Shown here one piece after another: positions 1 through 6,013 of a stretch of DNA of 7,023 nucleotides. Origin of the DNA: Pseudomonadota bacterium (GTDB lineage: Bacteria > Desulfobacterota > DSM-4660 > Desulfatiglandales > B25-G16). Positions within the stretch are counted from its first letter, which is position 1. Each line of letters begins with the position of its first letter. Location: positions 1 through 7,023 of the forward strand of contig DAOVRY010000033.1 in assembly GCA_030633645.1 (NCBI GenBank), given 5' to 3'. Both the position numbers and the translations under genes were made by a program. The notes under the pieces are model-generated. The model searched no databases and had not been told where the DNA came from. It saw only the letters and a list, made by a program, of their open reading frames with translations.

Positions 1-36
1 AACTCAATAAACCATTTACTATCTCTGGAGAAAAAC

Positions 37-1062
37 ATGAATGCCTATACCGGAAGAAAGAGGGTGAAGGCCGCATTTAAAAGAGAATATGCGGATGTGG
101 TGCCCGCATATCCCATATTAGGCCAGTTTACCGCCCAGCTGACTGGCATTAGTATAAAAGAGTTTCTTACAGACAAACAGAAACTTGCTAAGGCAGAGAT
201 TGCCGCCTATGAGAGATACAGGCCCGATATTATTGTAGTCATGGCAAATTTGCTCATGGAGGCCGAGGCCATGGGAAATGAGCTGAAATTTCCAGATGAC
301 GGAATGTGTATATCCAAAAAGCTGGCCCTTGAGGATAAAGCAAAACTAAACAGCCTCACCATACCAGACCCTTATAAAGATGGAAATTTACCTGATTATC
401 TTGATGCATGCAAGATGATCAAGGATGCTATAACTGATTCTAGTGTTGGGGCAGTTATTGCCGGGCCATGGACTATCGCAATTGCCCTAAGGGGTGCCAC
501 TGAACTGATAAGGGATGCAATGAAAGACCCTGCCTACGTTCATGAACTGATGGAGTTCACCACAGAGGTAGCCATCCGTTTTGGGCTGGCAATCCCATCA
601 ACTGGAGCAGGTATGAGTTATTCAGAGGCACCAGCTTCAGCCAGCCTAATCTCTCCAAAGATGTACAGGGAGTTTGTATTTCCATATCACAAAAAGGCAA
701 TAGGGAGATTGAAGGAGGAAGGCATTAACTGCACCTTACATATCTGAGGGTATGCAGATCCCATCCTGGAAGAGATGGTAGAAACAGGTGCAGCGGCAAT
801 AAGTGTTGATGAACCCACAAATCTGGCCAAGGCAGTTGAGGTTGCAAGGGGCAAGGCGGTTGTCATTGGTAATGTGAATACAAATCTATTTTTTTTAGGC
901 AGCAAGGATGATATGGAAAAAGCAATCCAAAACTGTATTGATATAGCTGCTCCCAATAGTGGATTTATCCTTGCCTCTGGATGTGAAGTTCCAGGAATCG
1001 CTCCACCCGAAAAAATACAGTGGTTTATGAATGCCGCTAGGAGATTTGGGAGATACCAGTAG
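37..1062 (+). CDS. MtaA/UroD-like corrinoid methyltransferase, probable selenoprotein (Sec at residue 237)
   Basis: Zinc-dependent methyltransferase of the MtaA/MtbA branch of the uroporphyrinogen decarboxylase superfamily, predicted to move a methyl group between a corrinoid protein and a small (often thiol) substrate in the cytoplasm. Reading through the single TGA at 745-747 gives 341 residues, normal for the family. Visible: AGPWTIA near residue 147, the LHI-Sec-G zinc site (His235, Sec237), GNVNTN after the barrel core, and ASGCEVPGIAPPE carrying Cys316. From memory, M. barkeri MtaA uses His237, Cys239 and Cys316, an almost identical spacing. Starts at ATG 37 behind GGAG (27-30, 6-nt gap). 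The TGA replaces the metal-ligand Cys and no other lesion exists, so recoding is more likely than a pseudogene. Termination at the TGA would give a 236-residue product without the zinc site. Ends with TAG. A recent nonsense mutation or a read error remains possible. First gene of the cluster; substrate unknown. Confidence 0.82.
745..747 (+). other. In-frame TGA predicted to encode selenocysteine
   Basis: The codon sits in LHI-x-G, where the family and the downstream paralogue (TGC at 2841-2843) have cysteine. The downstream reading stays in the same frame for 104 further sense codons of clear family sequence, from GYADP to the terminal TAG. No other gene in the window has an in-frame TGA and tryptophans are TGG, so a general reassignment of UGA is not supported. 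Confidence 0.78.
761..778 (+). promoter_or_regulatory. Candidate bacterial SECIS hairpin
   Basis: CCATC (761-765) pairs perfectly with GATGG (774-778). Inside, a C-A mismatch and a T-G wobble can close a GGAA tetraloop (768-771), putting guanines at the start of the apical loop. The loop begins 20 nt after the TGA, within the roughly 16-37 nt expected of bacterial SelB-binding elements. The stem is short and was paired by eye, without an energy calculation, so the element is tentative. It lies inside the coding sequence, as bacterial SECIS elements do. Confidence 0.5.
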
Positions 1063-1084
1063 GATGGAACTTGGTTCTATCAGT

Positions 1085-1108
1085 TTGATTCGTTGAGTTG
1101 TTTGAGTA
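1085..1108 (+). repeat. Degenerate octamer repeat (TTGAGT-like) in the intergenic gap
   Basis: Three imperfect units, TTGATTCG, TTGAGTTG and TTTGAGTA, lie in the 94-nt gap between the selenoprotein gene and the MtrH-like gene. Related TTGAGT units occur at 5962-5996, and the reverse complement AACTCAAT opens the window. The rest of the gap shows no terminator and no convincing promoter. Confidence 0.35.
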
Positions 1109-1156
1109 ATCAGTAAAACCAATGCAATACATTTAACCAACTGAACAGAAGTTGAT

Positions 1157-2110
1157 ATGTTTATACTAGATAGGGAACAGAAAATCTTTGAGATCGGAGG
1201 AATTAAGGTAGGCGGCCAGCCTGGGGAAAATCCCACGGTAGTTATATCCTCTATTTTTCAAAAAGGAGACAGGCTATTTGAGGGAGCAAAGAGAAAAAAG
1301 GGCTTTAACGAGAAGCGGGCAGAAGATCTTTTGAAAATGACAGACAGGCTATCAGCAGAGACTGGGGTTCCCTGCATGGCCGATATAGTGGCCAACACAG
1401 GTGCAGAATTTAAAACCTATATTGACTTCGTGACAAGCGTAAGTGGCATGCCATTTTGCATTGACGCCTGGCCCATGAAAACCAAGCTAGAAGGTGCTCG
1501 CTACTGCACTGAAAAGGGCCTTCTGGACCGGATGTTTTACAACAGCCTGACCATGTGGGAAAAGGATCTGGAGACCGAGATAAAGGAGATTGCTGGCATT
1601 GGAGTCAAACATGTGCTCCTGGTGGCCTTTGATCAGGAGGATCAGATGCCCTCAGCCCGAGTCGGGGGAACACAGAAACTATTAGATGCCGTGGAAAAGG
1701 TTGGGGCCACATTTGAAAGCCTCCTGGTTGACGCCTCTGTTATGAATGCACCTGCTACAGCCTTCTGTTCTCTTGCAAACAGATTGATCAAGCAAAAATG
1801 GGGATTTCCATGCGGCAGTGCCCCTTCCAATGGTTCCTACCTGTGGAAGACTGCAAGGCAGATGTGGGGATTCAAGGGTTGGTCCGGGGCAGATGCCGCC
1901 CTTCAGGGGATAGCTTCCCTGGTCTACCACGATTTTATCTTTTCCGGACCTATGGCCGGGGCAGAAAGGGTCTTCCCTGCTGTGGCGCTAGCGAACGCAT
2001 TCCTAGCCACCATGGTCTTTGATGAAACAAGGAGACTTCCTGATGCAGGAAATCACCCCTTGAATAAACTCTTTCCCGATTTTGCTGCCCAACTTAAGGG
2101 GATTACATAA
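1157..2110 (+). CDS. MtrH/MtgA-like methylcorrinoid:tetrahydrofolate methyltransferase
   Basis: TIM-barrel methyltransferase related to subunit H of methanogen tetrahydromethanopterin S-methyltransferase and to bacterial MtgA, which moves methyl from a corrinoid protein to tetrahydrofolate. The 317 residues are the usual length for stand-alone bacterial members. Visible: the N-terminal family signature GGIKVGGQPGENPT (residues 14-27), ADIVANTG (75-82), PFCIDAW (99-105), a GVKHVLLVAFDQED strand, and a C-terminal GPMAGAERVFPAVA segment. The start at ATG 1157 fits because MFILDREQK leads directly into the family signature; its ribosome site is weak (AGAAG at 1146-1150). Next to a corrinoid protein, MtaA-like proteins and a corrinoid activator, it most likely delivers the methyl group to folate and the Wood-Ljungdahl pathway. 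The pterin acceptor (folate or methanopterin) cannot be told from sequence alone; folate is inferred from a presumed bacterial host. Ends with TAA, 13 nt before the next start. Confidence 0.88.
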   Translation: MFILDREQKIFEIGGIKVGGQPGENPTVVISSIFQKGDRLFEGAKRKKGFNEKRAEDLLKMTDRLSAETGVPCMADIVANTGAEFKTYIDFVTSVSGMPFCIDAWPMKTKLEGARYCTEKGLLDRMFYNSLTMWEKDLETEIKEIAGIGVKHVLLVAFDQEDQMPSARVGGTQKLLDAVEKVGATFESLLVDASVMNAPATAFCSLANRLIKQKWGFPCGSAPSNGSYLWKTARQMWGFKGWSGADAALQGIASLVYHDFIFSGPMAGAERVFPAVALANAFLATMVFDETRRLPDAGNHPLNKLFPDFAAQLKGIT

Positions 2111-2111
2111 C

Positions 2112-2116
2112 AGGAG
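2112..2116 (+). promoter_or_regulatory. Ribosome binding site fixing the start of the second MtaA-like gene
   Basis: AGGAG lies 7 nt before ATG 2124. An in-frame ATG at 2082 would add 14 residues, overlap the end of the MtrH-like gene and lacks a comparable site. The 2124 start gives MAQLASKERV, typical of the family's N-terminus. Confidence 0.8.
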
Positions 2117-2123
2117 AATCATT

Positions 2124-3170
2124 ATGGCGCAGTTAGCATCAAAGGAGCGGGTCCTGAGGTTATTCAAGAGAGAGCCCATTGATACCATGCCCTGTTTCAG
2201 TGGGCAAGGGATGGTTACGGTACCCGCTATCCAGAGCCTGGGAATACGCTTTCCAGAGATACATCTTACCCCTGAAAACATGGCCGGCTCGGCAAAAAAA
2301 TCGATGGATATGTTTGAATTCGATTCTATTGTTGTTCCTTTCGATATGTGTACAATTCCTGAGGCATTTGGATTGCCAATAAGCATATACGAAGATTCAG
2401 AAGATATCCTGTACCCCACTATCCCCCAGAAATGGCGATCACCGGAAGAGATCGTAATGCCTCATGACTATTTGCAGAGAGGAAGGATGCCAGTTGTCGA
2501 TAAGGCCCTGAACCTCCTGAGGGATGGGGCAGGTAAGGATAAGGCCATAGGCTCCTGGATCCTCGGCCCTTTCACCTTAGCAGGCCAAATCGTCGAGCTG
2601 GATGTCTTAATGAAGATGACCTTAAAAGCGAGATCCAGAGTAGAATCACTCCTTGATAAACTTACCGAACTTATCATCGATCTTGGCAAGCATTACTACG
2701 CTGAAGGGGCTGATTACCTAAACCTCCGTGAAATGGGAACAGGATCAGATCTTCTCAGCCCCAGGCTGTTTAAGACAATGATCCTGCCACGTTTGCAAAA
2801 GGTCTTTCATGCCTGGGACTTTCCCACAGTATTACACATATGCGGTTCAACAGACCTGATAGCTGAGATGATGGCGGAATCAGGTGCCGATGCTATAAGT
2901 GTAGATCATAAGAATACCCTTGCTGAAACCAGGAAAAAGGTAGGAGATAAGATGCTCCTTTTTGGTGATTACAATGGATTTACCTTACCGAAAAAGGCTG
3001 CACAAGAAGAAATCAGCAGCTCAATTCAGGGATGCATTGATGCTGGTGTGGATGCTGTCTGGCCTGGATGTGATATATGGCCTGATGTGAATGAACAAAA
3101 CTTATTGACCATAAATAGGCACATAAAGGAGTTGGGCAGAAGCCCTTCTCCTGCCGTAGGCAGACTCTAG
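2124..3170 (+). CDS. MtaA/UroD-like corrinoid methyltransferase, cysteine form
   Basis: Zinc methyltransferase of the MtaA/MtbA/UroD superfamily, 348 residues. It carries the full site: His238 and Cys240 in VLHICGSTD and Cys316 in WPGCDIWP, with SWILGPFTLAG near residue 145 and FGDYNG in the position of the family's GNV/GNL loop. This makes it the cysteine counterpart of the selenocysteine protein at the start of the cluster. The two share the LHI-x-G and GADAISVD/GAAAISVD blocks but differ widely elsewhere (FGDYNG against IGNVNTN, for example), so they are probably old paralogues with different partners or substrates, not a recent duplication. It lies 13 nt after the MtrH-like gene and 15 nt before the corrinoid protein, which is its likely partner. 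Predicted to exchange methyl between cobalt and a substrate; heme synthesis (true HemE) is unlikely given the zinc site and context. Ends with TAG. Confidence 0.87.
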   Translation: MAQLASKERVLRLFKREPIDTMPCFSGQGMVTVPAIQSLGIRFPEIHLTPENMAGSAKKSMDMFEFDSIVVPFDMCTIPEAFGLPISIYEDSEDILYPTIPQKWRSPEEIVMPHDYLQRGRMPVVDKALNLLRDGAGKDKAIGSWILGPFTLAGQIVELDVLMKMTLKARSRVESLLDKLTELIIDLGKHYYAEGADYLNLREMGTGSDLLSPRLFKTMILPRLQKVFHAWDFPTVLHICGSTDLIAEMMAESGADAISVDHKNTLAETRKKVGDKMLLFGDYNGFTLPKKAAQEEISSSIQGCIDAGVDAVWPGCDIWPDVNEQNLLTINRHIKELGRSPSPAVGRL

Positions 3171-3185
3171 AGGAGGATAAGGTAT

Positions 3186-3863
3186 ATGGCAAAAGAAAAG
3201 CTAAGAGAGGAGCTCTTAAAGCAACTCAGCGATAATGTGGTCAGCTTTGATGAAGATAAGGTAGCTGAGGCAGCCGAAAGGGTGGTTGCAGAAGGATTGG
3301 ACGCCTATGATGCTATTATAAACGGTCTTGCTGCAGGGATGGAGATCGTTGGCGATCTCTACGATAAACATGAATATTTTGTGCCTGAACTCCTAATGTG
3401 TGCTGATGCCCTGTACGCAGGTCTTGATATCCTTAAGCCACATATCAAGGAAAAAGAAGGTAAGGAGACACTGAAGGGCCAGGTAGTTCTCGGCACTGTC
3501 CAGGGTGATGTCCATGATATCGGCAAAAATCTTATCAAAATGATGTTTGAAGTGGGGGGATTTACGGTTCATGATTTAGGTCGGGATGTGCCGCTGGAAA
3601 AATTTGTTGAGGAACAGGTTAGAACCGACTCCGAGATAGTAGCCCTATCTGCGATGATGACAACCACCATGATGGGCATGAAAAAGGTTGTGGAGATGAT
3701 AAAGGAGAAGAACCCCCAAGTGTTGATTATGCTGGGAGGCGCACCGGTAACAAACGATGTTGCCAAATTATTTGGGGCAGACGGTTATGCCGAATCCGCC
3801 GGGAATGCTGTGCAAGAGGCTATCAAAATGATTGGTCGATTGCGAGAATTGCAAAAAAAGTAG
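3186..3863 (+). CDS. Corrinoid (B12-binding) protein of a methyltransferase system, MtaC/MtbC-like
   Basis: Methyl carrier of the system: its bound corrinoid is methylated and demethylated by the partner methyltransferases. It has 225 residues, the usual size. Residues 1-90 are the helical cap domain of the methionine-synthase type (LKQLSDNVVSFDEDKV, then GLAAGMEIVGDLYDKHEYFVPELLM). The B12-binding Rossmann domain starts near residue 97 and contains DVHDIGKN, with His110 as the expected lower axial ligand to cobalt, then SAMMTTTM and LGGAPV, which wrap the nucleotide tail. The start at ATG 3186 follows AGGAGG (3171-3176, 9-nt gap), the strongest ribosome site in the window, as expected for a stoichiometric carrier. 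Tight spacing after the second MtaA-like gene suggests cotranslation. Ends with TAG. Confidence 0.95.
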   Translation: MAKEKLREELLKQLSDNVVSFDEDKVAEAAERVVAEGLDAYDAIINGLAAGMEIVGDLYDKHEYFVPELLMCADALYAGLDILKPHIKEKEGKETLKGQVVLGTVQGDVHDIGKNLIKMMFEVGGFTVHDLGRDVPLEKFVEEQVRTDSEIVALSAMMTTTMMGMKKVVEMIKEKNPQVLIMLGGAPVTNDVAKLFGADGYAESAGNAVQEAIKMIGRLRELQKK

Positions 3864-3880
3864 GAAAGCCTAGGGATTTC
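3864..3880 (+). other. Small hairpin between the corrinoid-protein and activator genes
   Basis: GAAAGCC and GGATTTC pair with one G-A mismatch around a TAG loop, starting just after the corrinoid-protein stop codon. No T-run follows, so it is not a standard terminator. It could protect the upstream message or reduce expression of the activator, but it is weak and may be chance. Confidence 0.25.
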
Positions 3881-3892
3881 TATTCATGCGAT

Positions 3893-3898
3893 AAGGGG
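3893..3898 (+). promoter_or_regulatory. Ribosome binding site choosing ATG 3907 for the activator
   Basis: AAGGGG lies 8 nt before ATG 3907 and only 5 nt before the in-frame GTG 3904. Spacing and codon preference favour ATG, removing one residue from the longest reading. Confidence 0.6.
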
Positions 3899-3906
3899 CG
3901 TGGGTG

Positions 3907-5955
3907 ATGGGAAAACCAGACAAGGCAAAGATCATTTTCCAACCCTCTGGACGGAGAGGGGAAATTCAGAAAGGCATGACTATCATCGAGGCCTCCCGAG
4001 AGCTGGGTGTGGATATTGAAGCACTGTGCGGTGGAAAGAAGGTCTGCGGCAAGTGCAAAGTGTGCATTGAGGAGGGGTTTTTCGAGAAATATGGCATTAC
4101 CTCCAGCAGATCCCATGCAAGTGGATGGCAGAAAGAAGAAGAGGAATTCATCAATGCCCAGCAACGGGACACAGGCTACCGTCTGGGTTGCTGTGCCAAG
4201 GTTGAAGGAGACCTGCTGATCTTTGTGCCCGAAGAGTCGAGGGCCGGTAAACAGATAGTAAGCAAAGCAGCTCGGGATATCCATATTGAATGGAATCCTG
4301 CGGTCAAACATTATTATGTTGAGATTGCAGAGCCCAGTTTTGAAGACCCTACCGCTGATTTGGAGAGGGTGGTAGCACAGCTCAATCGGGAATACGGCCT
4401 TAAAAATCTGGATATTGATATTCCAACACTGAGACGACTGCCCACCTGTTTGCGGGAAAGCAAGTGGAAGGTAACTGTGGCTGTGTGGATGGACAGAGAG
4501 ATCATTTGCGTCTTACCAGGAAAGGTAGATGATTACTATGGCATGGCGGTTGACGTAGGGACAACCACTGTGGCCGCCTACTTTTGCAATTTGGCTACCA
4601 TGGAGGTAGTAGATACCGTCTCCATGATGAACCCTCAGTGCAAGTATGGTGAAGATGTAATGAGCCGTATCACCTTCCACATGATGCACCAGGATGGTCT
4701 TTTCAAGATGAGTGATGACATAATTGGGTGTTTGAACAGCCTGGTTGCACAGGCATGTGAGGCCACTCACCCCCCTAGCAAAGATCACGAAAACGAGGAT
4801 AAAGAGCGAAAGGAAGCTGCAAACAAGTTAAAAGACAAACAATATCTTTGTCTCAGTCCAAGCGATATCATCGACATGACTATTGTCGGCAACACAGCCA
4901 TGCATCACATCTTGTTAAAGCTCAACCCGGTGTATGTGGGAGTCTCTCCCTTTCCCCCGGTGATCCACAAAAGCATGGATATCAAGGCCAGGAACCTTGG
5001 GGTTCTGATACATGAGTCCGCCTACATTCACGTGTTGCCCAATGAGGCAGGATTTGTAGGAGCCGATAATGTGGGGGTGCTCATTGCAGAAGAACCTTAT
5101 AAGAAAGACGAGATTCAGCTCATCATTGATATCGGCACCAATGGCGAGCTTGTTCTTGGAAACAAGGATAAGCTCATATCTTCATCCTGTGCCACTGGCC
5201 CAGCACTCGAAGGAGCCCAGCTCACCTTTGGAATGCGCGCTGCACCAGGGGCGATAGAGCGCATAAAGATCGATCCTGAAAATAATGAGGTGGACTACAA
5301 GGTAATTGGGAGGGATGCCTGGAGAAGTTACTCCAAACCAGAGGAAATGCGGACAAAGGGCATCTGTGGTTCTGGCATTTTGGATCTATTTGCAGAGCTT
5401 TACTATTCAGGTGTGATCCTTAAAAGCGGGAGGTTTTACCCAGAGCAAAAATCAAATCGCTTTCGGAAGAATGCTGAAAACAATCAACCAGAGTTTGTCA
5501 TTGCCTGGGCTCATGAAACAACCATAGGCAAGGATATTGTGATTACTCAAAAAGACATACGTCAGATCCAACTGGCCAAGGGTGCCCTCTACTGCGGGTG
5601 TAAGCTGATGATGAGGCGAATGGGTATAGACAAGGTGGACAAGGTAAAAATAGCAGGGGCCTTTGGCACCCATGTTGATCGGAAAAGGGCCCTTATTATG
5701 GGACTTTTTCCTGACTGCGAAATTGACAAGATCATCTCAGTGGGGAATGCCGCTGGTGATGGAGCCAGGGCTGCATTGCTCAACCGAAAGAAGAGAGAGG
5801 AGGCCAACTGGGTCTCGAGGAATGTTGAATACATCGAACTGACAGTGGAAAAGGACTTTCAACAGCAGTTTATGGAGGCTATGCAGATCCCACATATGAA
5901 AGACCAGTTTGTCCATCTGAAAGGAATCGTTCCTGATGAGATCCTCAACCAATAG
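3907..5955 (+). CDS. RACo-type ATP-dependent reductive activator of corrinoid proteins
   Basis: Reactivates the corrinoid protein when its cobalt has oxidised to inactive Co(II), using ATP to drive electron transfer to Co(I). The 682 residues have the architecture of RACo and O-demethylase activating enzymes, with an N-terminal cluster, rather than that of methanogen RamA, whose clusters are C-terminal. Residues about 5-100 form a plant-type [2Fe-2S] ferredoxin domain with Cys41, Cys47, Cys50 (C-x5-C-x2-C) and Cys95 in YRLGCC. A linker domain follows. The ASKHA ATPase core (DUF4445 type) starts near residue 210 with AVDVGTTT (Asp216) and continues with IVGNTAMHH, IDIGTNGE (Asp408), SSSCATGPALEGA, KGICGSGILD and KIAGAFG...VGNAAGDGA. 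A charged stretch at about residues 286-312 looks like an insertion. It lies 43 nt after the corrinoid-protein gene, its presumed client. Ends with TAG. Confidence 0.93.
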   Translation: MGKPDKAKIIFQPSGRRGEIQKGMTIIEASRELGVDIEALCGGKKVCGKCKVCIEEGFFEKYGITSSRSHASGWQKEEEEFINAQQRDTGYRLGCCAKVEGDLLIFVPEESRAGKQIVSKAARDIHIEWNPAVKHYYVEIAEPSFEDPTADLERVVAQLNREYGLKNLDIDIPTLRRLPTCLRESKWKVTVAVWMDREIICVLPGKVDDYYGMAVDVGTTTVAAYFCNLATMEVVDTVSMMNPQCKYGEDVMSRITFHMMHQDGLFKMSDDIIGCLNSLVAQACEATHPPSKDHENEDKERKEAANKLKDKQYLCLSPSDIIDMTIVGNTAMHHILLKLNPVYVGVSPFPPVIHKSMDIKARNLGVLIHESAYIHVLPNEAGFVGADNVGVLIAEEPYKKDEIQLIIDIGTNGELVLGNKDKLISSSCATGPALEGAQLTFGMRAAPGAIERIKIDPENNEVDYKVIGRDAWRSYSKPEEMRTKGICGSGILDLFAELYYSGVILKSGRFYPEQKSNRFRKNAENNQPEFVIAWAHETTIGKDIVITQKDIRQIQLAKGALYCGCKLMMRRMGIDKVDKVKIAGAFGTHVDRKRALIMGLFPDCEIDKIISVGNAAGDGARAALLNRKKREEANWVSRNVEYIELTVEKDFQQQFMEAMQIPHMKDQFVHLKGIVPDEILNQ

Positions 5956-5961
5956 CTGCGT

Positions 5962-5996
5962 TTGCTGAGTCTATTGAGTTCATAGGGTTTATGGGT
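5962..5996 (+). repeat. Degenerate 9-nt repeat between the convergent genes
   Basis: Units TTGCTGAGT, CTATTGAGT, TCATAGGGT and TTATGGGT follow the activator's stop codon. The 58-nt gap between the convergent genes holds little else; no GC-rich hairpin with a T-run was found on either strand. Divergence between units is high, so this may be low-complexity sequence. Confidence 0.35.
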
Positions 5997-6013
5997 TCTT
6001 AAAACAACAAACA

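Noticed and set aside
1..36. Promoter or cobalamin riboswitch before the first gene
   Set aside because: Only 36 bases are available; a ribosome site is visible but no leader structure can be judged.
37..747. A complete 236-residue gene ending at TGA 747, followed by a separate gene at 775-1062
   Set aside because: Both parts are one continuous frame of a single 341-residue family member. The second part has no ribosome site of its own and the break falls on the metal-ligand codon.
889..896. Run of eight T as a programmed frameshift or sequencing slip
   Set aside because: The frame reads through normally (TNLFFLGS) and family sequence continues to the stop, so no shift is needed.
1093..1133. 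Promoter from TTGAGT with a downstream TACATT-like box
   Set aside because: Spacing (about 20 nt or more) and -10 match are poor, and TTGAGT is part of the repeat.
2003..2419. Antisense reading frame of 138 residues across the MtrH-like and MtaA-like gene junction
   Set aside because: It overlaps two well-supported genes and shows no recognisable domain.
2124..3170. True HemE uroporphyrinogen decarboxylase for heme synthesis
   Set aside because: The His-x-Cys...Cys zinc site and the corrinoid-protein neighbour point to the methyltransferase branch of the superfamily.
3880..4311. Antisense reading frame of 143 residues opposite the activator's ferredoxin domain
   Set aside because: No family resemblance or ribosome site. 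The + strand there encodes clear [2Fe-2S] motifs, so this is a shadow.
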